This document shows positions 1 through 7,445 of a DNA stretch of 64,000 nt, piece by piece (position 1 is the stretch's first letter; the number at the start of each line of letters is the position of its first letter). The translations under genes were made by a program, and so were the position numbers. The notes under the pieces are model-generated. The model ran no database searches, had not been told where the DNA came from, and saw only the letters and a list, made by a program, of their open reading frames with translations. This DNA is from JAAZKA01 sp034926225 (GTDB lineage: Bacteria > Bacillota > Clostridia > Oscillospirales > QAMX01). Location of the stretch: NCBI GenBank assembly GCA_034926225.1, contig JAYFRF010000016.1, forward strand, positions 95,844-159,843. The letters run 5' to 3'.

Positions 1-71
1 ACACGATGGCGTATCCGTTGTCAAGAGTAACAAAAATATTCACCCGGTGACAAAAATTCAAAAAAACCCCC

Positions 72-100
72 TTGTTTTTTCTTGGGAAATTGTTTAGAAT
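72..100 (+). promoter_or_regulatory. candidate sigma-A promoter of the zapA operon
   Basis: A -35-like TTGTTT (72-77) and a -10-like TAGAAT (95-100) are separated by exactly 17 bases and lie about 45 bases before the zapA start. The surrounding bases are AT-rich compared with the rest of the window. Bases 1-71 show no gene that I can support. Confidence 0.45.
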
Positions 101-143
101 AGAAATAACTATATTATTGTTTAACAGAAAGGCGCGTTTACAT

Positions 144-524
144 ATGGCTAAAGAAAAAGACAGCATTGCGACCTACCTCTCCAGGGTGATTACAAGCGAT
201 CAGGCTCCCCAGCAAAAAACCCGCGTGGATGTCCGCATCGCCGGAGATACTTTTACGATTCTCGCTGTCGAAAGCGAGGACTATATCCGCCGCGTGGCCC
301 AGTACGTCGACTCGAAGATCGGCGCGGTCAATGCATCGGGCAAGCTGCCCCTGCTCGACGCCGCCATCCTCGCCGCGTGCAACATCACCGATGAGCAGTT
401 TAAGGCGACGGAGAACGCCGAAAGCATGCGCTTGCAGCTCAAAGCCTACCTCGACGATATAGCGCGTCTGCGTATGGAGGTCAACGATCTCCGTCGCGAC
501 CTTGCGAAAGCGACGAAGGAATGA
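144..524 (+). CDS. zapA: cell division protein ZapA
   Basis: Predicted 126-residue ZapA-family protein. In this family ZapA binds FtsZ in the cytoplasm and promotes bundling and Z-ring assembly. The N-terminal half carries the family core (VRIAGDTFTIL, then a region rich in acidic and aromatic residues), and the C-terminal half is a charged helix expected to form the dimer coiled coil. I chose ATG 144 because it follows AGAAAGG at a usable spacing; an in-frame start at 72 would add 24 unrelated residues inside the promoter region. The stop overlaps the next gene by four bases, so it heads the envelope run that continues to 7040. Confidence 0.9.
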   Translation: MAKEKDSIATYLSRVITSDQAPQQKTRVDVRIAGDTFTILAVESEDYIRRVAQYVDSKIGAVNASGKLPLLDAAILAACNITDEQFKATENAESMRLQLKAYLDDIARLRMEVNDLRRDLAKATKE

Positions 525-2353
525 TGGAGCTTTTGTCCCCCGCGGGGTCGTTTGACGCGGTGCGTGCCGCCGTGCAGAACGGCGCGGATGCCGTCTACTT
601 CGGAGGCGCGTCTTTTAACGCGCGGAGGAAGGCAAAAAACCTCACCGATACGGAGCTTGCCGCCGCAATTGCCTACTGCCACCGCTTTGGCGTGCGCGTG
701 TACTGTACCTTCAACATTCTTGTTTCCGACCGTGAGATGCGTGAGGCCGACGAAGCGGCGGCGGCGCTGGCCCGCTGCGGCGCGGACGCGCTGATCGTAC
801 AGGATGTGGGTCTTGCGCGCCGACTGCGCAAGGTCGTGCCGGATATGCCGCTGCACGCGAGCACGCAGATGTCGGTGCATAACGTCGAGGGCGCGCGTAT
901 CGCGGCGGAACTGGGCTTTTCCCGGGTCGTCGCGGCACGGGAGCTGTCGCGCGAGGATCTCGAAATCCTGTGCCGCGAGTCGCCGATACCGGTGGAGGTG
1001 TTTGCCCACGGCGCACTTTGCGCCGCGTACTCGGGACAGTGCTACATGAGCGCGATGATCGGACGCCGCAGCGGAAACCGGGGACTCTGCGCCCAGCCCT
1101 GCCGCATGCTCTACGACGACGGTGACGGGCACGCATACCCCGCGATGTCCCTAAAGGAGCTGTGCATGGCGGGGAAGCTCCGCGAGCTTTCCGACATGGG
1201 CGTCGCATCCTTAAAAATCGAAGGCCGCATGAGACGCCCGGAATACGCGGCGCTCGCGACGGCGGTCTACCGCCGTACACTGGACACGGGGAAAGCGCCG
1301 TCAAAGGAGGAGCTTTCCCGCCTTGGCATGCTCTTTTCGCGAGAGGGCTTCACGGACGGCTACTATACGGGACGCGCGGTCTCGCGTACCGGCGCGCCGG
1401 GACGTCCGATGTTCGGCATCCGTACAGAGGCGTCGGAGGAGGAGATGACACGCCTTTGCGCCGCTGTGCGGAAAACCTATGCGTCGGATACGCGGGAGGA
1501 AAAGAAGCTTGTACAAAAACCGCCGGTGATCGGCGTCTATACGCCGGAAAAAAGCCTTCCGAACCGTAAATCGCGTCCGAAGCTGACCGTTTCCGTGCAA
1601 AGCTTCGACCAGATTACCCCGGGGCTTTTGCGCTGCGCGCCGGCGCAGGTGTATCTGCCGTTGGAAACGGCTGCGGCCGACCCGGCAAGGGTAAGGGGGC
1701 TTTTGGAACGGGAGGTACCCGTCGCCGTAACGCTGCCGCGTGTCATCCTGCCGACGCAGGAGCGGGAGATCGCCGCGATGCTCAGGGTAGCGGCGGAAAG
1801 CGGCGTGCAGACGGCGCTTGTCGGCAATCTCGGACACGCGAAGCTTTCGGCGGACGCCGGAATGACCCTCCGGGGGGACTACGGCTTGAATGCGTATAAT
1901 ACGCACGCCCTGACGGTGCTGCGGGAGCTGGGGTTTGCCTCGGCGACAGCGTCGTTTGAACTGCGCTTCGCCGCGATACGCGATATGGGCAAGGCGCTGC
2001 CGGTGGAGGCCATCGTCTATGGCAGACTGCCGCTGATGCTGTTTGAAAACTGCCTGATCCGTTCCCGCGAGGGCGAGTGCCGCTGCGAAAAGCCCCGGAC
2101 GCTGCGCGACCGCACGGGAGAGGAATTTCTGCTGCTGCCCGCGTACGGCTGCCGGACGGAGCTTTTTAACGGCGTGCCGCTCTGGCTTGCCGACCGCCGC
2201 GAGGACTACGCAAAGCTGGGACTCGGCGCGGCACGGCTCGTCTTTACGACGGAGACCCCCGCCGAATGCGTCCGTGTCGCGGAATGTTACCTCCACGGCG
2301 GCGAGCCGCCCGAACGCTTTACCAGAGGACTATATTATCGAGGTGTCGAATGA
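521..2353 (+). CDS. U32 family peptidase-like protein
   Basis: A 610-residue protein of the U32 family. Members include collagenase-like peptidases and the E. coli proteins RlhA/YhbU-TrhP involved in RNA hydroxylation, so the true activity is not settled by family alone. The N-terminal domain opens with ELLSPAGSFDAVRAA and contains the U32 signature near residues 160-190 (EVFAHGALC, then SGNRGLCAQPCR with its cysteines). The C-terminal half, with further cysteines near the CRCEKP segment, matches the long form of the family. Translation is coupled to zapA through ATGA at 521-524, and ATG 524 is an equally possible start. It also overlaps dut by four bases. In Clostridia this gene commonly follows zapA. 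Confidence 0.88.
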   Translation: MMELLSPAGSFDAVRAAVQNGADAVYFGGASFNARRKAKNLTDTELAAAIAYCHRFGVRVYCTFNILVSDREMREADEAAAALARCGADALIVQDVGLARRLRKVVPDMPLHASTQMSVHNVEGARIAAELGFSRVVAARELSREDLEILCRESPIPVEVFAHGALCAAYSGQCYMSAMIGRRSGNRGLCAQPCRMLYDDGDGHAYPAMSLKELCMAGKLRELSDMGVASLKIEGRMRRPEYAALATAVYRRTLDTGKAPSKEELSRLGMLFSREGFTDGYYTGRAVSRTGAPGRPMFGIRTEASEEEMTRLCAAVRKTYASDTREEKKLVQKPPVIGVYTPEKSLPNRKSRPKLTVSVQSFDQITPGLLRCAPAQVYLPLETAAADPARVRGLLEREVPVAVTLPRVILPTQEREIAAMLRVAAESGVQTALVGNLGHAKLSADAGMTLRGDYGLNAYNTHALTVLRELGFASATASFELRFAAIRDMGKALPVEAIVYGRLPLMLFENCLIRSREGECRCEKPRTLRDRTGEEFLLLPAYGCRTELFNGVPLWLADRREDYAKLGLGAARLVFTTETPAECVRVAECYLHGGEPPERFTRGLYYRGVE

Positions 2354-2787
2354 CCGTTACAGTACAAATACAAAAGCTGCGGGATGTACCGACGCCCGCG
2401 TATATGACCCCGGGTGCCGCGGCGATGGACGTCTGCGCCGCGATAGACGCACCCGCGATACTGCCACCGCATACTCCGGTGATGATTCCCCTAGGCTTTG
2501 CGATCGCGCTGCCGGCGGGGTATGTGGGGCTGATGTTCGGGCGTTCGAGTATGGGCGCGAAATACGGCGTCTGTCCCGCGAACGCCGTCGGCGTGATCGA
2601 TTCGGACTATCGCGGGGAGCTGCGCCTGACCCTCATCAACCACACCGATACGCCTGTGACCATCGAACCGCTGCAGAGGGTCGGGCAGCTGATGGTGCTG
2701 CCCGTGGCGACGGCTGTGTGGGACGAATGCGGGACGCTGCCCGAAACCGAGCGCGGTGCGGGCGGCTACGGTTCAACGGGGAAGTAA
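2350..2787 (+). CDS. dut: dUTP diphosphatase
   Basis: A 145-residue trimeric-type dUTPase, which hydrolyses dUTP to dUMP and pyrophosphate, keeping uracil out of DNA and supplying dTMP synthesis. All five family motifs are visible: AAMDVCA, GRSSMGAKYG, GVIDSDYRGEL, RVGQL and the C-terminal RGAGGYGSTG arm that closes over the nucleotide. The start at ATG 2350 overlaps the U32 stop by four bases and gives the normal family length; an upstream in-frame extension to 2266 has no family support. Confidence 0.93.
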   Translation: MTVTVQIQKLRDVPTPAYMTPGAAAMDVCAAIDAPAILPPHTPVMIPLGFAIALPAGYVGLMFGRSSMGAKYGVCPANAVGVIDSDYRGELRLTLINHTDTPVTIEPLQRVGQLMVLPVATAVWDECGTLPETERGAGGYGSTGK

Positions 2788-2803
2788 GGGAAGGATTTTT
2801 ACG

Positions 2804-3064
2804 ATGAAGGGAAAAAATGTGTTCGTGTTCATCCTCGTACTCATAACCGGCGCGGTTGTCGGGGGATTGATCGCCCAGTTGGTGCAGGGGATCCCGTGGC
2901 TTTCGTGGCTTGCCTACGGCGCAAGCTTCGGGGTGTCGACGGCCAATCCCGTGGTGCTCGATCTTGCGGTGCTGAAGCTGGTGTTCGGGTGCATGGTCGA
3001 GATCAATATCGCGACGATCGTCGGTATCGTCGCGGCACTTTTACTCTACAGAAAGCTTGTGTGA
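2804..3064 (+). CDS. DUF4321 small membrane protein
   Basis: An 86-residue protein with two hydrophobic segments, one near residues 5-25 and one in the last 25 residues, so probably a small inner-membrane protein. The sequence pattern and position directly before maf and mreC match the DUF4321 family, which has no established function. ATG 2804 follows an AAGGGAAGGA ribosome-binding region. A role in the cell-wall elongation machinery is suggested only by its neighbours. Confidence 0.75.
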   Translation: MKGKNVFVFILVLITGAVVGGLIAQLVQGIPWLSWLAYGASFGVSTANPVVLDLAVLKLVFGCMVEINIATIVGIVAALLLYRKLV

Positions 3065-3065
3065 T

Positions 3066-3671
3066 ATGCTGATTTTAGCGTCACAGTCCCCCCGCCGCCG
3101 TGCGCTGCTCGGCGAAATGGGGCTTGATTTTACCGTACGCGTGTCCGACGCCGACGAGACGCCGCCCGCGGGAGCGTCCCCCGAGGACGCCGCCCTTGCT
3201 ATTGCGCGCTGTAAGGCGGAGGCCGTCGAGAGGTCCCCGGACGATGTCGTGATCGGCGCGGATACCACGGTGCTGACGCCGGAGGGGGCGGTTTTCGGCA
3301 AGCCGCGTGACCGTATGGAAGCGATACGGATGCTTCGGGGGCTGTCCGGACGGACGCATACCGTCGTAACGGGCGTCGTCGTCCTGCGCGGCGATCAGGT
3401 GCTCGAGCGGGCGGTCTGCACGAAGGTGCGTTTCCGAACGCTGACCGACGAGGAGATCGCGGCGTATGCCGTGACGGACGAGCCGTATGACAAGGCGGGC
3501 GCTTACGGGATACAGGGACGCGCCGCGTGGCTCGTCGAGAGTATCGACGGAGATTTTTATAACGTCGTGGGACTGCCGCTGGCGCCGCTTGGGGAAATGC
3601 TGGCGAAGATCGGCTATGATGTGTGGCAAAACGGAGGAAGTTCTTGCGCAGATTCTGGAAATCGGGCCTGA
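3066..3671 (+). CDS. maf: Maf-family nucleotide pyrophosphatase
   Basis: A 201-residue Maf/YhdE-type protein. The family hydrolyses non-canonical or modified nucleoside triphosphates (dTTP/UTP type) and has been linked to septation control. It starts with LILASQSPRRRALL, the nucleotide-binding signature, and has GADTTV and GKP further in, with the typical length. ATG 3066 is preferred; a TTG at 3057 in frame is possible. Its 3' end overlaps the predicted GTG start of mreC by 49 bases, as is common for maf-mreC junctions. Confidence 0.9.
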   Translation: MLILASQSPRRRALLGEMGLDFTVRVSDADETPPAGASPEDAALAIARCKAEAVERSPDDVVIGADTTVLTPEGAVFGKPRDRMEAIRMLRGLSGRTHTVVTGVVVLRGDQVLERAVCTKVRFRTLTDEEIAAYAVTDEPYDKAGAYGIQGRAAWLVESIDGDFYNVVGLPLAPLGEMLAKIGYDVWQNGGSSCADSGNRA

Positions 3672-4480
3672 TGCTCGGCTTTGCGGCGGCGGCGCTGATC
3701 GTCCTCGGCTGCGGGATCTACGGTCTCGCCGCGGGGAAACCTTCGCCGCTGAAAAATATCGCGCTCGCGGCGGCGCAGCCCGTGCAAAAGGGGTGTGCCG
3801 CCGTCGCGGCGTGGTTTGCGTCTCTTGGCGGCTACCTCGACGGCGTCGACGCACTGAAAGCGGAAAATGAAGAGCTGCGACGCACCATCGCCGAAAATGA
3901 GAACCGTATCCGCCGCGCCGAACAGCTCGAGCGCGAAAATGTGGAGCTGCGCGCGCTCTTAGGAATGGAGGAGCGCTACGAGGGATATGACCTTCTTTCC
4001 GCCGAGGTCACCGGCACCGAAACCGGCTCGTGGGGATATCGCTACCTCCTTGACTGCGGAACGGCGGACGGCGTCGCGGCGGGGCAGTGCGTGATCGTCG
4101 ACGAAGGCGTCGTCGGCTGGATCGCGGAAGCGGGGGATCACTGGTGCGCGCTCGAACCCCTGACCTCCGCAAACCTTCGCGCGGGCGGCATCCTCACGCG
4201 CTCGCGTGCTTTTGGTGTACTTTTGGGCGACTATACCCTCTCGCGCGGGGAGCGCCTTATGCTCGCTTATCTGCCGGATGACCCGGATGCCGTGGTCGGC
4301 GACACCGTGGAGACGTCGGGTGCTGGCGGGGAGTGGCCGCAGGGCCTGCTTGTCGGCACCGTCGAATCGGTCAAGCTGTCCCGGGACGGCATCGGCGTCA
4401 GCGCGGTCGTTGTGCCGGCCTGCGATTTGACGGCGCTCTCGCGGGTGTATGTGATTCGCGGCTTTGCGGTGGCCGAATGA
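3623..4480 (+). CDS. mreC: rod shape-determining protein MreC
   Basis: A 285-residue MreC. MreC is a bitopic membrane protein that links the MreB cytoskeleton to the elongation PBP2. Visible parts are a basic N-terminus (AKRRKFLRRF), one transmembrane helix near residues 16-36, a coiled coil near residues 72-113 (ENEELRR and following heptads) and a C-terminal beta domain. I chose the GTG at 3623 because it keeps the positively charged residues before the membrane helix. ATG 3671, overlapping the maf stop as TGATG, is the alternative and would remove them. The stop overlaps mreD by four bases. Confidence 0.9.
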   Translation: MAKRRKFLRRFWKSGLMLGFAAAALIVLGCGIYGLAAGKPSPLKNIALAAAQPVQKGCAAVAAWFASLGGYLDGVDALKAENEELRRTIAENENRIRRAEQLERENVELRALLGMEERYEGYDLLSAEVTGTETGSWGYRYLLDCGTADGVAAGQCVIVDEGVVGWIAEAGDHWCALEPLTSANLRAGGILTRSRAFGVLLGDYTLSRGERLMLAYLPDDPDAVVGDTVETSGAGGEWPQGLLVGTVESVKLSRDGIGVSAVVVPACDLTALSRVYVIRGFAVAE

Positions 4481-5049
4481 TGAGAAAAATTCTGAAAAAT
4501 GCGGCATTTACCGCTTTCGTCTTGTTGATTTTCATTCTGCAAACCACGCTCGGGGCGAAACTCACCCTGTGGGGCGTCAAGCCAGACCTGATGCCCTTCC
4601 TCGCGGCAGCTTTGGGCGTTGTCGCCGGTAAAACCGCCGGCGCATGGCTCGGCTTCCTCGGAGGCACGTTATGCGACCTCGCTTCCCCGTTCGGCATAGG
4701 GCCGCGCATGGCGGTCTGCTTCCTCGCGGGCGCGGTTTCCGGCGAGCTTGTACGTAAGATCCTGCGGCGTGGCTTTCCCGCGGCATTCCTGCTCGGATTC
4801 GCCGCCACGGGCGCAGCTGACCTGCTCGACGTACTGATCGGGGCGGCACGGGGACTCCCCTGGCCCTATCTTCTCCGTGACGCGGCGTTCTCCGCGCTCT
4901 ATTCCGCCCTTGCGTCTCCGCTTGCCTACTTCCCCCTCCGCGCGCTCTCCCGCGCTCTCCCGACGCCGGAGGATTCTCTTGACCGCGGCCGCCCCTCCCG
5001 CGTCACCAGCCTGCGTACGGTGCGTCATCCGAAGGGGGAGGACGTATGA
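4477..5049 (+). CDS. mreD: rod shape-determining protein MreD
   Basis: A 190-residue, strongly hydrophobic protein with about five membrane helices, in the position and size range of MreD, the integral membrane partner of MreC. The family is divergent, so the call rests on hydropathy plus context: ATGA overlaps with both mreC upstream and the PBP2 gene downstream. The C-terminal 25 residues are polar and basic and likely cytoplasmic. Confidence 0.82.
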   Translation: MMRKILKNAAFTAFVLLIFILQTTLGAKLTLWGVKPDLMPFLAAALGVVAGKTAGAWLGFLGGTLCDLASPFGIGPRMAVCFLAGAVSGELVRKILRRGFPAAFLLGFAATGAADLLDVLIGAARGLPWPYLLRDAAFSALYSALASPLAYFPLRALSRALPTPEDSLDRGRPSRVTSLRTVRHPKGEDV

Positions 5050-7040
5050 GACATCCCAAAGCGCAAAGTACCCTCCGTATCGCGATACTGGCGGGCGCTA
5101 CCCTTGCCTGTATCGTCTGGTTTGCGTCCACAATGCTGGGACTGCAGCTCGCCGAGGGAGAAACCATCCGCGCCGAGGTAGAGGCCGAAGCCGCCGTCAC
5201 GACGCGGACCGTAGAGACCGCCGGTACGCGCGGCTGCATTTACGACTGCCGGGGCGTGCCGCTCGTACAGTCCACGCTGTCCTACGCGGTAGAGCTGCAA
5301 TATGCAAACTGGGATCGCGCCCGTGCGGGCGAGACGCTGCGACGGACGCTTGCCGTTCTCGCGGAGCGTGGGTACGCGTATACCTCGACGCTGCCCATCG
5401 GCGGGGAGCCGCTCGCCTATACCAGCGCGTCCGACGATACGCTCGCGGCTTTTCTTGAGAAGCGCGAGTGGGAGAGCGACCTTTCGGCGGCGGCGCTTTT
5501 TGACCGGCTCTGTGAGCGGTATGAGATTCCGGAGGACTTTACCGCCGCCGACGCGCTCGCCGTCGCGGGACTGCGCTATGACCTTGAGGTGATGGGTTTT
5601 TCCCCGCTGCAGCCGGTCACGCTGGCGGAAGATGTTGACCGCGCGACCGTGGCCGAGCTTGCGCTCTATGAGCTGCCGGGCGTGGAAATCGTCACGCGCG
5701 AGACGCGAACGATCATGACGAACGCCCTTGCGCATGTTCTCGGACGTGTCGGCGCGATCTTTGCCGAGGATGCGGACGCATACAAGGCGCTGGGCTATCC
5801 CGCCGACGCAACGGTGGGTCTTTCCGGCATCGAAAAGGCCTACGAAACCCTTCTGTGCGGCAAGGACGGCTCGGTCACGCGTACCTACGATGACTGGGGC
5901 CGCCTGATTGCAGAGGATGTGGAAAGCGTCGCCGCGGCGGGCGCGGATGTGTACCTGACGATCGATCTGCGCCTGCAGAAAGCGACAGAAGCCGCCCTTG
6001 AGCACCGTATTTTGGAGATGCGGGAAAGCGGTGGCGCGGGTAAGGAGGCCGAAGGTGGCGCCGCTGTCGCCATCCGCGTCGGTACCGGCGAGGTACTCGC
6101 CCTCGCGTCTTATCCGACCTATAGCCTTCAAACGTTCGCCGCTGATTACGCGTCTTTACTCGAAGCCGCTTATGCGCCGATTTATAACCGTGCGACAAGC
6201 GGCACCTATGCGCCCGGTTCCGTCTTTAAGATGGCGACAGCCACCGCGGCTTTGCAAGAGGGTGTCGTCGAGCCGGACACCATCATCCGCGACGAGGGCG
6301 TGTACACCTATTACGCGCCGGATTACCTCTATCACTGCTGGATCTACAATGAATACGGCATTACGCACGGCGACCTGAATATCGTCGGCGCGCTGCAAAA
6401 CTCGTGTAACTATTACTTTTATGAAGCGGGGCGGCTGCTCGGCATCGAAGCACTCGATCGGTATGCACGGCTTTTGGGGCTTGGCGAGAAGACCGGATTG
6501 GAAATCGCGGAATCGGCGGGCATCCTTGCGGGGCCGGAGGCGCGCGCGGATGGGAAATGGTACCCCGGCGACACGTTGCTTGCCGCCATCGGGCAGTCCG
6601 ACAACGCGTTTACGCCCGTGCAGCTGTGTAATTACGTCGCGACGCTCTGCGCCGGGGGCGTGCGCTATCAGACGCAGCTCGTTGGCAGCGTCATCGCGTC
6701 GGACGGCACCGTTTGTGAGGATAGCACCTCCGTCGAGGCCGCACGCATCGATTTTGATGAGGAAAATCTCGCGGCCATCCTCGAGGGGATGCTGCGCGTG
6801 ACCGAGGACGGCACCGCGTCGAAGGTGTTTGCGGACTATCCGGTCGCGGTGATCGGCAAAACCGGTTCCGCACAGGTGCAGACCGGCGCGGCAAACGGCG
6901 TATTCGTGCTAGCCGCGCCCGCCGAAAATCCGGAAATCGCCATCGCCGTCGTCGTGGAGCACGGCGGCTCGGGGAACAACGTCGCCGTCATCGCGCGGGA
7001 TATGCTCGACGCGTATCTGGCTGTATCGGCTCAGAGCTGA
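5046..7040 (+). CDS. mrdA: class B penicillin-binding protein 2 (transpeptidase)
   Basis: A 664-residue class B PBP, the transpeptidase that cross-links peptidoglycan during elongation. It has an N-terminal membrane anchor (about residues 10-32), a pedestal/dimerisation domain, and a transpeptidase domain with all three catalytic motifs: SVFK with the nucleophile Ser392, SCN at 453-455 and KTG at 605-607. The start overlaps mreD by four bases. In related genomes this gene is usually followed by rodA or min genes; here it is followed directly by a hairpin-rich repeat, so the usual run stops at this point. Confidence 0.92.
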   Translation: MRHPKAQSTLRIAILAGATLACIVWFASTMLGLQLAEGETIRAEVEAEAAVTTRTVETAGTRGCIYDCRGVPLVQSTLSYAVELQYANWDRARAGETLRRTLAVLAERGYAYTSTLPIGGEPLAYTSASDDTLAAFLEKREWESDLSAAALFDRLCERYEIPEDFTAADALAVAGLRYDLEVMGFSPLQPVTLAEDVDRATVAELALYELPGVEIVTRETRTIMTNALAHVLGRVGAIFAEDADAYKALGYPADATVGLSGIEKAYETLLCGKDGSVTRTYDDWGRLIAEDVESVAAAGADVYLTIDLRLQKATEAALEHRILEMRESGGAGKEAEGGAAVAIRVGTGEVLALASYPTYSLQTFAADYASLLEAAYAPIYNRATSGTYAPGSVFKMATATAALQEGVVEPDTIIRDEGVYTYYAPDYLYHCWIYNEYGITHGDLNIVGALQNSCNYYFYEAGRLLGIEALDRYARLLGLGEKTGLEIAESAGILAGPEARADGKWYPGDTLLAAIGQSDNAFTPVQLCNYVATLCAGGVRYQTQLVGSVIASDGTVCEDSTSVEAARIDFDEENLAAILEGMLRVTEDGTASKVFADYPVAVIGKTGSAQVQTGAANGVFVLAAPAENPEIAIAVVVEHGGSGNNVAVIARDMLDAYLAVSAQS

Positions 7041-7057
7041 TAATATAATCCATACTT

Positions 7058-7402
7058 CCGGGGGACTTCTCGTCCCCCGGACCCCCGCGCCAGTATTCTT
7101 TCTGCGGCAGAAAGAATACTGGACAATAAAGCACCTTTTTGGGGACGGAAACGCCTGCAGGCGTTTCTTAGACGAAGGAGAGTAGCTGATTACTGCTATG
7201 CATTACGGAAGAGGTTTTCGGTAATCAGCCGTGCCCTTTCGTCTAAGCGGCGCGAAGTCGCCGCTCGTTCCGGGGAGGTACTTAGGAGGACTTTAGTCCT
7301 CCTAAGCGAGCTTTCCGTTGCCATCGAAGATGGCAACACCCTCTTTCTTTGCTCGCGCAAAGAAAGAGGTCGGGAGGTGCAGGGGGGCGAAACGCCCCCT
7401 GC
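7058..7402 (+). repeat. modular palindromic element, copy 1
   Basis: The 405-base gap between mrdA and mutL is almost entirely inverted repeats. In order: a G/C hairpin 7058-7080; a 16-bp-stem hairpin around CTTTCTGC 7090-7122; the perfect palindrome AAACGCCTGCAGGCGTTT 7149-7166; a nested structure 7167-7247 with outer arms CTTAGACGAA/TTCGTCTAAG and inner arms GCTGATTAC/GTAATCAGC; a short hairpin 7247-7264; a CTTAGGAGGACT stem 7281-7306; a GTTGCCATC stem 7317-7337; a CCTCTTTCTTTGC stem 7340-7369; and a GC hairpin 7379-7402. The outer modules are mirrored and match those at 26731-27206 in type and order. No coding capacity is visible. Some hairpins may act as terminators for mrdA. Confidence 0.85.
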
Positions 7403-7445
7403 AAGGTATCAGCAAGCAAATCAGTAAGGAAAAAGGAAATCAAGG

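Noticed and set aside
7041..7445. Unrecognised small genes in the mrdA-mutL gap
   Set aside because: All short frames run through hairpin stems and lack ribosome-binding sites; the gap is explained by the repeat element and the mutL leader.
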